A stretch of DNA of 64,000 nucleotides from the NCBI RefSeq assembly GCF_008831125.1, contig NZ_WBKA01000001.1, positions 434,001-498,000 of the forward strand, read 5' to 3'. The position numbers and the translations under genes were made by a program. The notes under the pieces were generated by a model. That model was not told the origin of the DNA and did not search any database. It was given only the letters and a program-made list of their open reading frames with translations. This stretch comes from Pseudoclavibacter caeni. GTDB lineage: Bacteria > Actinomycetota > Actinomycetes > Actinomycetales > Microbacteriaceae. This document shows positions 1 to 8,299 of this stretch, piece by piece. How positions within the stretch are numbered: position 1 is the first letter of the stretch; every line of letters begins with the position of its first letter.

Positions 1-1620
1 CTCACCCTGCTCGCCCGCGATCTCGCCGCGGCGCTGACCCTGCTTCTCCTGGCCCGGTCCGCACGCTGCGTGCGCATGGCAGGGGCCGAGCCGATCGCGC
101 ACAGGCCCCTCGCCCCCGAGCTCGCCGCGCTGACCGCCGGTCTCTGGACGCTCGCCGCCCTCGCCGTCTCGGCGCTGGCCGCCGTCGCGGCGATGTGGGC
201 CGGCGCCGAGGGAACGTTCAGCGAGGCCTGGTGGCGCACGCTCGCCGCCACCCCGACGGTCGCAGGCGTGGACGGGATGGCCGCGTTCGCGCTCTCGCCG
301 CAGAGCTGGGCGCTCGTGGCCCCCGCATCAGTCGCCCTGCTCGGCGCACTCCCAGGCCAGTGGACGGCGCGCGCGCTGCTGCCCGTCGCCGTGCTCGGCC
401 TGATCGGGCAGGCGGGTGTCGTCTCTCCGCAGGGCGCCCCGCGCACGATCGCCGCGGCGGAACTGCTGCGCATCCTCGTGGTCGTCGTGATCGTCGCGCT
501 GCTGGCCCGCACCCGCGGCCCGCGGCAGCGGACGGCTCCATCGTCGGATGCCGGCGGGCAGGCGGAGTGGGACGCGGGCCAGGACGCAGCTGCCGGCGGG
601 CAGGCGGAGCGGGACGCGGGCCAGGACGCAGCACAGGGGCCGCGGCAGGACGTGCACCTGGAGGTGCCGGCGGACGAGCAGCCGAGCGCGGGGAGGGCCA
701 CATGGCAGCCCGCCCTGCCGGCCGTCCTCGGGGCGCTGCTCGGTGTGGTCACGGTGTGCGGGTGGACGTGCGTCGCCGGCGCCGCCGCCTTCACCGTCGC
801 CGGCGCCGAGCGGATGCGGGACATCGCCCTCACCCCGGCCGAGCTGCTCACCGGGCGGCCACTGCCCGACGGGCTGGCCGGCTCGGCCTGGCTGACCGCG
901 CTGACCCCGGATCCGCTCGGGCTGGCCGCGGCCGTCGTGCTGATCCTCCTCGCGCTGCGCACGCTCCGGCGGTCGCGGGCCGCTGGAGCGTCCGGGGCGT
1001 CGGGGCGTGGCGCCGGAGCCGCTGGGCGAGCCGCCGGGATGTCCGGGCTGATCGCCGGCCTGCTGCTGGCCTGGGCGGCCTGCGGCGGCGCGGGCGCCCT
1101 CGCCCCGGTGCTGGCGAGTGCCGCCACGGTGCGGTTCGCACTCATCGCACTGGCCGTGCCCGCGCTCGCCGCCCCGCTGCTCGGCGAGCTGTGCGGGGCG
1201 GCTCCCGACGTTCCGGGCCACCCGACCGCGCGCGCCTGGGGCTGGACGCTGGGTCTGGTCGTGCTCGGCGCGCTCGTCGCGTTCACCCCGCTGCGGGATG
1301 CAGCGGTCGGCGTCGCCGGCGTCGACCTCGCCGTCACCGTGGCCGGTCTGACCCTCGGCCTCGGCGCGATGACGACGCTGGTCGCGCTGCCCGAGGGACG
1401 ACGCCTGCCTCTGCTGGCCCTGCTCGCCGTGGTCGCCGCCGCCGCGGCGTGGCATGCGGTGGCCGGCGGGACGGGGCTGCTCGCGGCCGGCTGGTACGGT
1501 GCCTTGGGGCGGGTCGACGGGCCGACGCCGCTCGACGACCAGCATCGCGGCGCGCTCGTCGCCCTGGCGATCGCGCTCGCGGCGCTCGTCGTCACGGCCC
1601 GGACGAGGAGGAGACGGTGA
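1..1620 (+). CDS. Multi-pass membrane protein, CopD/CtaG-like (5' end outside window)
   Basis: The reading frame is open from the first base, so the start lies outside the window; the first in-frame ATG seen is at 70, but membrane-type sequence already precedes it. Hydrophobic segments fill most of the protein and are split by a charged Gln/Glu/Asp-rich linker (about 550-690) that holds a duplicated 14-residue unit. The C-terminal part, with a short Asp-Asp-Gln-His stretch before the last helix, recalls actinobacterial copper-resistance CopD/cytochrome oxidase assembly CtaG fusions, but no metal-binding motif is clear enough to prove this. The stop overlaps the GTG start of the following helicase (GTGA), so the two are probably translated together. 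Family call is inference; a generic integral membrane protein is the safe reading. Confidence 0.6.
   Translation, partial: LTLLARDLAAALTLLLLARSARCVRMAGAEPIAHRPLAPELAALTAGLWTLAALAVSALAAVAAMWAGAEGTFSEAWWRTLAATPTVAGVDGMAAFALSPQSWALVAPASVALLGALPGQWTARALLPVAVLGLIGQAGVVSPQGAPRTIAAAELLRILVVVVIVALLARTRGPRQRTAPSSDAGGQAEWDAGQDAAAGGQAERDAGQDAAQGPRQDVHLEVPADEQPSAGRATWQPALPAVLGALLGVVTVCGWTCVAGAAAFTVAGAERMRDIALTPAELLTGRPLPDGLAGSAWLTALTPDPLGLAAAVVLILLALRTLRRSRAAGASGASGRGAGAAGRAAGMSGLIAGLLLAWAACGGAGALAPVLASAATVRFALIALAVPALAAPLLGELCGAAPDVPGHPTARAWGWTLGLVVLGALVAFTPLRDAAVGVAGVDLAVTVAGLTLGLGAMTTLVALPEGRRLPLLALLAVVAAAAAWHAVAGGTGLLAAGWYGALGRVDGPTPLDDQHRGALVALAIALAALVVTARTRRRR
550..633 (+). repeat. Two tandem 42-bp coding repeats
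   Basis: Units 550-591 and 592-633 differ at only two positions by eye. They encode 14-residue copies starting AGGQAE and ending GQDAA, in the hydrophilic linker of the membrane protein. One copy has Trp where the other has Arg. Confidence 0.9.
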
Positions 1621-2978
1621 CGGACAGCACCGCAGCGACGGAGGGCGTCGAGACGGACGCGAGCTCGCGGCATCCCTCGGCCGCGGCGTCCGCCGGGGGC
1701 ATCACCCTCACCGGCGAGCAGCAGGCGGTGCTCGAGGCCGCCGAGCGCGGGCAGAGCGTATTCGTCACCGGGCGCGCCGGCACCGGCAAGTCGACGCTGC
1801 TGGCCCGGCTCGTGCGCGAGATGCCCGGCAAGGTCGTGGTGTGCGCGCCCACCGGGGTCGCGGCGCTCAACGTGGGCGGCCAGACGATCCACTCGCTGTT
1901 CGGGCTGCGGGTGGGGGTGCAGGACGTCACCCGGATCAGCCGCACGATGAGCCGCGAGACGCGCGAGGTGCTCGCCGCCGTCGACACCGTGATCGTCGAC
2001 GAGGTCTCCATGGTCTCCGCCGATCTGCTCGACGCGATGGACCGCAGCCTGCGGGTGGCGAAGCGGCGGTCGCGCGCCCCGTTCGGCGGAGCGCAGCTGA
2101 TCATGTTCGGCGATCCCTACCAGCTCGCGCCCGTGCCGCCGCGCACCCCCGACGAGCGCGCGTTCTACACCCACCGCTACCAGAGCCAGTGGTTCTTCGA
2201 CGCACAGGTGTGGCAGGAGGCGCAGGTGAGCGTCTACGAACTGACGAACATCCACCGGCAGCGGCACGACGGGTTCAAGCAACTGCTCGACGCGGTGCGC
2301 GAGGGGCGCGTGCCCGACCACTGGATCGCCCGCCTCAACCAGATCGGCCACCGCCAGCCGCCCGCCGACGAGCCGATCATCACCCTCGCGACGACGAACC
2401 GCACGGTCGACCGGCGTAACGCCGAGGAGCTCGCCCGACTGCCCGGACGCTCCAGCGTCGCACGGGCGGACATCGAGGGCGAGTTCGGCAGCGCGTTCCC
2501 CGCCGACCCGGAGCTCGAGCTGAAGCCCGACGCGCAGGTGATGTTCCTGCGCAACGACCCGGACGGCCGGTGGGTCAACGGGTCGATCGGCACCGTCGTC
2601 GCCATCCGCCCGGACAAGGTGATCGTCGAGCTCGACGGCTCCGACGTGGAGGTCGAGCCGGTGGTGTGGGAGCGGTACGCGTACACCTTCGACGACGAGA
2701 CCCAGACGATCGAGCAGGAGCAGGTGGGGGAGTTCACCCAGTTCCCGCTGCGGCTGGCCTGGGCGGTCACGATCCACAAGTCGCAGGGGCAGACCTACGA
2801 CCGGGCGGTCATCGACCTGGGCGCCCGTGCGTTCAGCCCCGGCCAGGTGTACGTCGCCCTGAGCCGGCTGACGAGCCTCGACGGGCTGTACCTGACCCGC
2901 CCCGTGCGGCAGCGGGACATCATCGTCGACGCCCGCGTGCAGGAGTTCATGCGCACCGCGTCGTCGCCGATGTTCTGA
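1617..2978 (+). CDS. PIF1/RecD-like ATP-dependent DNA helicase
   Basis: A 453-residue superfamily 1 helicase. Walker A GRAGTGKST lies near residue 52, the Walker B-like VIVDEVSM near 125, and the C-terminal TIHKSQGQTYDRAVID motif, typical of the UvrD_C_2 domain of PIF1/RecD proteins, near 385. The start is taken as GTG at 1617, overlapping the upstream stop and preceded by a GAGGAGGAG ribosome-binding sequence; the frame is open far upstream but only as G+C-driven noise. The family unwinds DNA in repair and recombination or acts on RNA-DNA hybrids. This short form lacks the RecD N-terminal domain and is not beside recB/recC, so a PIF1-like role is more likely than exonuclease V. Coupling to the membrane gene seems positional rather than functional. 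Confidence 0.88.
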   Translation: MTDSTAATEGVETDASSRHPSAAASAGGITLTGEQQAVLEAAERGQSVFVTGRAGTGKSTLLARLVREMPGKVVVCAPTGVAALNVGGQTIHSLFGLRVGVQDVTRISRTMSRETREVLAAVDTVIVDEVSMVSADLLDAMDRSLRVAKRRSRAPFGGAQLIMFGDPYQLAPVPPRTPDERAFYTHRYQSQWFFDAQVWQEAQVSVYELTNIHRQRHDGFKQLLDAVREGRVPDHWIARLNQIGHRQPPADEPIITLATTNRTVDRRNAEELARLPGRSSVARADIEGEFGSAFPADPELELKPDAQVMFLRNDPDGRWVNGSIGTVVAIRPDKVIVELDGSDVEVEPVVWERYAYTFDDETQTIEQEQVGEFTQFPLRLAWAVTIHKSQGQTYDRAVIDLGARAFSPGQVYVALSRLTSLDGLYLTRPVRQRDIIVDARVQEFMRTASSPMF

Positions 2979-3091
2979 CGCCACCGCTCCGGGAAGGCAC
3001 GAGCGCGGCACCGCAGGTGCCCCGGGGCGTGCGATCCGGTGTGCGGACCCGTCGCACCCGCTGGCATGCGGACGCGACGGGCCCGCCCCGC

Positions 3092-5188
3092 TCAGGCGAG
3101 GTCGAGGCGGCGGATGACAGCCTGCTCGGCCTGGTCGTCGGCGTGCGCGAACAGCGTGGCCAGGCTCACCACGGTGAACCCCGCCGCGCGCAGGTCGCGC
3201 AGCAGCCCCGGCATCATCGCCTTCGTCGGCTCGTGCACGTCGTGCATGAGCACGATCGACCCGGTGCTCGCCTCGCGCAGGATCTTGTCGTGCACGACCC
3301 GCTGGCCGGGCTCCTCCCAGTCGAGCGAGTCGACATCCCAGACCACCAGCGGGTGCGGCGAGGCCTGGACGACCGTGTCGTCGTAGAACCCGTAGGGCGG
3401 GCGCACGAACCGGGGACGCACCCCACAGACCCGCTCGACCATGTCGTCCGTGCGGGTGATCTGGTCGCGCACCTGGGCCGCCGTCAGATCGGTCAGCGCC
3501 GGGTGATCCCACGAGTGGTCGCACACGGTGTGCCCGCCGGCGATCTCGTCGCGCACGCGCTGCGGGTACTGCTCGGCATGCTGACCCTCGACCATGAACG
3601 AGCCATGCACGCCGGCCGCGGCGAAGGCGGCGAGGATCTCCGCGGTGTACTCGCCCGGGCCGTCGTCGAAGGTGACTGCCGCCGCGGGCACGAGGTCGCA
3701 CGGCACCGGCCATGCGTACGCGGTCGGCCGCACCGGCCCGTCCTCGGTCGGCACGGTCACCTCGTCGGCGGTGCGCGTCGGCACCGCGGACGTCGTGGTC
3801 GTCCCCGCCACGAGGGTCGCCGACCGGGCGGCCTCCTCCGCGCTCGCCCCGGCCGCGTCGGCGGGCGTGGTCCCGGCGGCCCGGGCGCGGGCGGACGCGG
3901 GCAGGGCGTCCCCGGTGGTGAAGGTCGCCTGGGTGCCGGCGGCCTGCGCGTCCGAGGCCGCCGCGCGAGCCGGGCCCGCCCACGGCGTCTCCGCCATCGC
4001 TGCCGCGCGCACCGTGCTGCCGAGGTCGGTCCAGGCGGAGTCGTCGAGGGCGACGCGGATGCAGAGCAGGCCGGGCGTGCGCAGGCCGTCGGCCCAGGCA
4101 TGGCGCTGTGCGTCGTCGATCCGGTCGGCGGTCACGGCCAGCCGCACGACGAGCTGGCCGGCCGGGTCGACCGAGACGTCGTCGAGCAGCGTGCCGGCGT
4201 CGAGGGCGTCCTGCAGCGGGTCGTAGGCCGGGGCGTCCCGGCGCGACGTGCCGATGTCGGCGGGTGCGACGGAGCCGAGCAGCGTGCGCAGGCGGGCGAT
4301 CGCCGTGTCGCGTCCGGCCGCGGTGAGCAGGCTGTCGCCGGCGCCACAGGTGCCCGTGGCGATGTCGACGAACACGCTCTGGCGCTGCTCGAACAGCGAC
4401 CGGTGCGCGCCGTCGATCGTCGCCGCGCGCGAGGCGCGCAGCTGCACCCCGAGCACGGTGCCCGCCGCGAGCGTCGTGTCGCAGGCGATGGCGATCAGGT
4501 GCCCGTGTTCCTGCGGGGCCGGGAACTCCGCCCGGTCGGCAAGCAGCGTGTCAATGTCACCGCGGGTCGAGCCGGCGAGGCCGGACGTGTCGAGCACGCT
4601 GCCGGCGAACAGGCCGACCGTCTCGGCCGCGTCCGCCCGGTCGGGGGAACCGTTCGCGCGCATCGCGTCCGCGGCGTCGACCGCGTCGGCGGGAGCGACG
4701 TACGAGCCGTCGGCAGCATGGCCGGGCACCGGTGTGGCCACGGGGGTGAACACGCCGGCGTTCGCGTACTTGTTCGCGCAGTCGGCCACCGCCTGGCGCA
4801 CCCACGCCTCGACCCGGCCGTTGAAGGCGTCCTGCCCGGTGAGCACCGGCCAGCGGCCGCCCAGCGACAGCGAGGGATGCAGCGAGAACGCCCGCTGCAC
4901 GCCGAGCCCGGTCACCGGCCGGTCGAGCACGGGCACGGTGTCGCCGAACCCCGCCTCGGCCACGGGGGCGAGCGAGGCGTCGGCGGTCCCGGCGATCGCG
5001 GTGAACCCCCGCGCGGCGGCGGTGCGGTCGCGGGCCGCGGTGACCGCCCCGGCGCCGATCACCCCCGCGACGACGAGCAGGCCGAGGAACGTGCGGCGGG
5101 GCAGGCTGCGGGCGGGGGAGTCAGGTGAGCCGGCGGGGTCCGCCCCGGTGCCCGTCGTGGGGCTGGAATCGGGATCGCTCGTGGTCAT
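3092..5188 (-). CDS. Exported polysaccharide deacetylase (CE4, NodB domain)
   Basis: A 698-residue protein with a C-terminal carbohydrate esterase 4 domain: TFDDGP near residue 505, HSWDHP near 558, RPPYG near 595, DVDSLDW and LMHD near 646, in the order expected for metal-dependent deacetylases of peptidoglycan or other GlcNAc polymers. The N-terminus has RRTFLGLL at 31-38 before a hydrophobic segment, which fits a twin-arginine signal or a membrane anchor. The roughly 450 residues between are a poorly conserved extracellular region resembling that of the second deacetylase at 12138. The start at 5188 has an AGAAGGGG ribosome-binding sequence. It stands alone, divergent from the DUF6541 gene, so a cell-envelope role is likely; the exact substrate is unknown. 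Confidence 0.87.
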   Translation of the reverse strand: MTTSDPDSSPTTGTGADPAGSPDSPARSLPRRTFLGLLVVAGVIGAGAVTAARDRTAAARGFTAIAGTADASLAPVAEAGFGDTVPVLDRPVTGLGVQRAFSLHPSLSLGGRWPVLTGQDAFNGRVEAWVRQAVADCANKYANAGVFTPVATPVPGHAADGSYVAPADAVDAADAMRANGSPDRADAAETVGLFAGSVLDTSGLAGSTRGDIDTLLADRAEFPAPQEHGHLIAIACDTTLAAGTVLGVQLRASRAATIDGAHRSLFEQRQSVFVDIATGTCGAGDSLLTAAGRDTAIARLRTLLGSVAPADIGTSRRDAPAYDPLQDALDAGTLLDDVSVDPAGQLVVRLAVTADRIDDAQRHAWADGLRTPGLLCIRVALDDSAWTDLGSTVRAAAMAETPWAGPARAAASDAQAAGTQATFTTGDALPASARARAAGTTPADAAGASAEEAARSATLVAGTTTTSAVPTRTADEVTVPTEDGPVRPTAYAWPVPCDLVPAAAVTFDDGPGEYTAEILAAFAAAGVHGSFMVEGQHAEQYPQRVRDEIAGGHTVCDHSWDHPALTDLTAAQVRDQITRTDDMVERVCGVRPRFVRPPYGFYDDTVVQASPHPLVVWDVDSLDWEEPGQRVVHDKILREASTGSIVLMHDVHEPTKAMMPGLLRDLRAAGFTVVSLATLFAHADDQAEQAVIRRLDLA

Positions 5189-5565
5189 GTTCCCCTTCTG
5201 CTCCCTCTCGCATCCGGCGGCCGGCCGGTGCCGGCTCGCGCCCGGTGGCCGGCGCGTCGACAGGCGGCGGTGGCCGACCGGTGCGGACGCCGCCGGAGAC
5301 CCCGGAGCGCTGTGACGGCACTGTGCGTCATCACCTGGTGCTGCATCCAGCGTATCGCTCGGGGCACAATGGGGACGATGCGCACAGGCGACGCTCAGCC
5401 GGGGCTCGCGTCCGGCGACGTCTCGCGCTCGTGCGGCCCGGATGAGCTGTGCGGCTCGGATGAGTCGGGCGGCCGAGGCCACGCGAACACCGCGGTCAGA
5501 CGGCTCGAGCGGTCTCCGCGCGGCCGTCGCCATGACCCAGGCGGAAGCCGATCGGAAGGGAGCGG
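5189..5565. other. Divergent intergenic region, 377 bp
   Basis: This lies between the leftward deacetylase and the rightward DUF6541 gene. On the plus strand CACAAT (5365-5370) is followed seven bases later by an ATG at 5378, the pattern of a leaderless start, but the frame it opens is low-complexity and runs into the next gene in a different frame. On the minus strand TACGCT (5354-5349) could be the -10 of the deacetylase. Neither has a convincing -35. No gene is called here. Confidence 0.45.
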
Positions 5566-7728
5566 ATGGACCTCACCCAGGCCCAGGGATGGGCGAGCCT
5601 GGTCCCGGCGATCGCGGTGGCCCTGCTCCTGCTGCTCGTGCCCGGTGCGACCCTCTCCCGCGCGCTCGGCCTGCGGGGCATGCACGCTCTCGGGCCGGCA
5701 CCGGCGATCTCCACGAGCGTCATCGCCATCAGCGCGGTCGTTACCCCGTGGCTGGGGATGCGGTGGTCCATCTGGTGCGTCGCGCTCGGCTGGGCGGTCG
5801 CCCTCGCGCTCACCCTGCTGCTGCGCTGGCCGGTGGATCGCTCGGTGCGCCGGCGGGCGGCGGCGGACGCCGCGCCGTCGCAGGCTTCCACACCCGAGCC
5901 CGGCGCGTCCACGTCCTCGGGTGCCGTCGCGCCCACGCACACCCCGGTTTCGGCGTCCGCCGCAGCCGCCGCGCGCGACCGCACCGGCCTGCTGACCGGC
6001 GTCGTCGCCCTCGCGATCGCGGCCCTGCTGCTCGGCAGCACGTTCCTGCGGCTCGTGCCGGACAGCGAGTACATCATGCAGCTGTTCGACAACGTGTTCC
6101 ACCTGAACGCGGTGCGCGCGATCCTCGACAGCGGCGACGGCTCCTCGCTCACGCTGTGGGGCATCACGAACAAGCCGGACAACACCTCGTTCTACCCGGC
6201 CGCCTGGCATGACCTCGTCGCCCTCGTCGCACAGATCGCGGGCATCGGCGTGCCGCAGGCGGTCAACGTCCTCGCCCTCGTCGTCATCGCCATGGTGTGG
6301 CCGCTCGGGGTGATCTGGCTCGGCCAGGTCATCGGCGGGCCGAACGCGCGGGCGAGCCTCGCGGCCGGGCTGCTCTCCGCGTGCTTCCCCGCGTTCCCCT
6401 GGCTGTTCCTGCACTGGGGGCCGCTGTACCCGAACCTGCTCGGCAACTCCCTGATCGCCGCGCTGCTCGCCGTCACCGTGCTCGCGTTCGACCGGCGACC
6501 GCGCACCTGGCGGATGCGACTGACCGCGCTGCCCGCGGCGCTGCTGATCGCTCCCGGGATCGCGCTCGGGCATCCCAACGCGCTGCTCGCCGCGACCGGG
6601 CTGGGCCTCATGGTCGTGCTCACCACTGCCGTGCCGCAGCTGTGCGCCCTCCGGCGGGCCGCGCGGCGCGGCGCGGCACCCTCCGGCGTGCTCGCGGGCA
6701 CGATCGTGTCCCGACTCGGCACTCGCCGGGCCTGGACCCTCGTCGGCACCATCACCGTGATCACCGTCGGCCTGTGGGGGCTCGCGCGCACCGGGCTCGC
6801 CGTCGCACCCTGGCAGGCCGACGAGGGCCTCTGGGAGTCGGCGTGGGATCTCGTCACGAACGGCCCGGTCGACCGACCCCGGGCATGGGCGGTGAGCGTG
6901 CTCGCCGCGGTCGGCGCGATCGTCACCGTGCACCGTCGCCGCTGGTGGCCGCTGGCGGTGTTCGGCCTCGTCGCCGTGCTGTACCTCGTGGTCTCGGACG
7001 TGCCGGTCGCCTGGCTGCGCGACGCGCTCACCGGCGGGTTCTACCGCGACCCGAAGCGCATCGCCGGCCTCACCGTCCTTGGCTACCTGCCGCTGGCAGC
7101 CATCGGCCTGCAGACCCTGTGGACGCTGCTGCTCACCGGGACGCGGCGGCTGGGCCGGCGGGCGGCTGCGCGATCGGGCCGGGCCGGCCGGATGGCGAGG
7201 CGGACGCTGGGGAGGATCCTCGCGCTCGCGCTCGCGGCCGCGATCGTGGTGCCGATCCGGATCGGGCCGATCGACCAGGTGATCGCGTGGGCCCAGCGCG
7301 ACTACGTGATCGCCGACACCTCGAAGCTGCTCGACCGCGATGAGCGCGACGTGCTCGCCCACCTGCACGACTACGTGCCCGCGGACCAGACCCTGCTCGT
7401 CGACCCCGGCAACGGCGGGGCGCTCGCGTACGCGTTCGAGAACTACCGGGTGACGCGCGTGCACATCCTCAGCGGGGTGTCGGACGATCTGCACGTGCTC
7501 GACTGGCATCTGAGCGACCCGGCGTGGATGGATCAGACCTGCCCGATCGTGCGCGCGCACGATCTGCACTACACCCTCGACTTCGGCGCGGCACTCGTCG
7601 ACTCCGTGTACAAGCCGGGGTTGAGCGGGATCCCCGCCGAGGTCGGCACGACGGTCTACCAGCAGGGCGAGGCCCGGCTCGTCGAGCTCACGGGCTGCTG
7701 GGACGGGGAGGACGACGGGGAGGACTGA
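5566..7728 (+). CDS. DUF6541-type polytopic membrane protein
   Basis: A 720-residue protein starting MDLTQAQGW with about a dozen or more hydrophobic segments in the first 560 residues and a soluble C-terminal part of about 150 residues rich in Asp, Tyr and His. The opening helix and a large outer loop after residue 165 (DSEYIMQLFDNVFHLNAVRAI, then FYPAAWHDLVAL) match the architecture of actinobacterial DUF6541 proteins, which look like GT-C glycosyltransferases using polyprenyl-phosphate sugars; that function is inferred, not established. GGAAGGGAG lies just before the ATG. The neighbour is a divergent polysaccharide deacetylase, which supports a cell-envelope glycan role. Confidence 0.75.
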   Translation: MDLTQAQGWASLVPAIAVALLLLLVPGATLSRALGLRGMHALGPAPAISTSVIAISAVVTPWLGMRWSIWCVALGWAVALALTLLLRWPVDRSVRRRAAADAAPSQASTPEPGASTSSGAVAPTHTPVSASAAAAARDRTGLLTGVVALAIAALLLGSTFLRLVPDSEYIMQLFDNVFHLNAVRAILDSGDGSSLTLWGITNKPDNTSFYPAAWHDLVALVAQIAGIGVPQAVNVLALVVIAMVWPLGVIWLGQVIGGPNARASLAAGLLSACFPAFPWLFLHWGPLYPNLLGNSLIAALLAVTVLAFDRRPRTWRMRLTALPAALLIAPGIALGHPNALLAATGLGLMVVLTTAVPQLCALRRAARRGAAPSGVLAGTIVSRLGTRRAWTLVGTITVITVGLWGLARTGLAVAPWQADEGLWESAWDLVTNGPVDRPRAWAVSVLAAVGAIVTVHRRRWWPLAVFGLVAVLYLVVSDVPVAWLRDALTGGFYRDPKRIAGLTVLGYLPLAAIGLQTLWTLLLTGTRRLGRRAAARSGRAGRMARRTLGRILALALAAAIVVPIRIGPIDQVIAWAQRDYVIADTSKLLDRDERDVLAHLHDYVPADQTLLVDPGNGGALAYAFENYRVTRVHILSGVSDDLHVLDWHLSDPAWMDQTCPIVRAHDLHYTLDFGAALVDSVYKPGLSGIPAEVGTTVYQQGEARLVELTGCWDGEDDGED

Positions 7729-7810
7729 GCGGGCCGCGGTGTGCGAGCGGGGGCCGGGTCAGGAGGATTGCACATCTGACCGCCGGTGGGGGTGGCGACG
7801 ATCTTCGCGG

Positions 7811-7884
7811 TGGAGCGGCCGACGGGAATCGAACCCGCGTATCAGGCTTGGGAAGCGTGCGCTCTGCCATTGAGCTACGGCCGC
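7811..7884 (-). tRNA. tRNA-Gly (anticodon CCC)
   Basis: The minus strand folds as a full cloverleaf with acceptor stem GCGGCCG/CGGCCGC, discriminator U and encoded CCA. The anticodon loop is TTCCCAA, giving anticodon CCC for the GGG codon. The T-arm carries TTCGATT. The anticodon stem CACGC/GCCTG has a C-C mismatch in its middle pair (29-41), which is unusual but should not stop folding. Confidence 0.93.
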
Positions 7885-8040
7885 GTGGCGTGAAGCCGAC
7901 AGTCATGGTACCAGATCGCGGCCGGGTGGTGAGGGTTCGGTCTCGCGTGGGGCCGTGCCCCATCCGCGGGCTTGGACTCGCGTCGGGAGTTCTGCAGGAG
8001 GGCGGGAACCGGCCGTTCCAGCGCGGGTCGCCTCGGCGGT

Positions 8041-8181
8041 CAGCCACGAATGCGCCACCCCGTGATCGGGCAGCCATGAATGTGCCAGATCGTGGCACTC
8101 TCGTGGTCGTCCGCGGAGTGGGTAGCGCGTTCGTGGCTGTCGCTTCCCGCTGTCGTGCCCAGGGCGACGCATTCGTGGCTG
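8041..8181. repeat. Four copies of a 13-bp element, two in each orientation
   Basis: CAGCCACGAATGC at 8041-8053 and CAGCCATGAATGT at 8071-8083 point forward; GCGTTCGTGGCTG at 8127-8139 and GCATTCGTGGCTG at 8169-8181 point backward. The outer pair (8041 and 8169) are exact reverse complements. The set could form nested stems or be paired protein sites. It sits between tRNA-Gly and metF in an otherwise non-coding gap of about 400 bp. Confidence 0.8.
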
Positions 8182-8190
8182 TCGCGGCCG

Positions 8191-8250
8191 TCACATGAGG
8201 TCGCACGAGGCCATGCGGCGTCACACGAGGTCATACAAGGTCACACAGGC
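8191..8250 (+). repeat. Six 10-bp direct repeats, consensus TCACACGAGG
   Basis: Reading in steps of ten gives TCACATGAGG, TCGCACGAGG, CCATGCGGCG, TCACACGAGG, TCATACAAGG and TCACACAGGC. The third unit is degenerate, the rest differ by one to three bases. The period is about one helical turn, so a protein binding each copy would sit on one face of the DNA. The array ends 34 bp before the -10 box of metF and may be its operator. Confidence 0.75.
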
Positions 8251-8283
8251 CGCCGGGGGATGTCCGTCCGGCCCCGTCCTCAC

Positions 8284-8289
8284 TAGGAT
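8284..8289 (+). promoter_or_regulatory. -10 box of metF-metE
   Basis: TAGGAT lies ten bases before the ATG at 8300, so the transcript would begin within a few bases of the start codon. No good -35 is seen; the preceding 10-bp repeat array ends at 8250, where an activator could sit. Confidence 0.6.
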
Positions 8290-8299
8290 GAGAGCGATC

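Noticed and set aside
5378-5560. Possible leaderless small gene starting MRTGDAQPG
   Set aside because: The -10 and spacing look right, but the frame continues out of phase into the DUF6541 gene with no stop before it, and the sequence is unconserved-looking.
5395-7569. Long minus-strand frame (over 700 codons) opposite the DUF6541 gene
   Set aside because: It is rich in Arg, Pro, Gly and His with no motif and mirrors the G/C third-position bias of the real gene; similar long shadows lie opposite metE, dnaX, the ECF gene and others.
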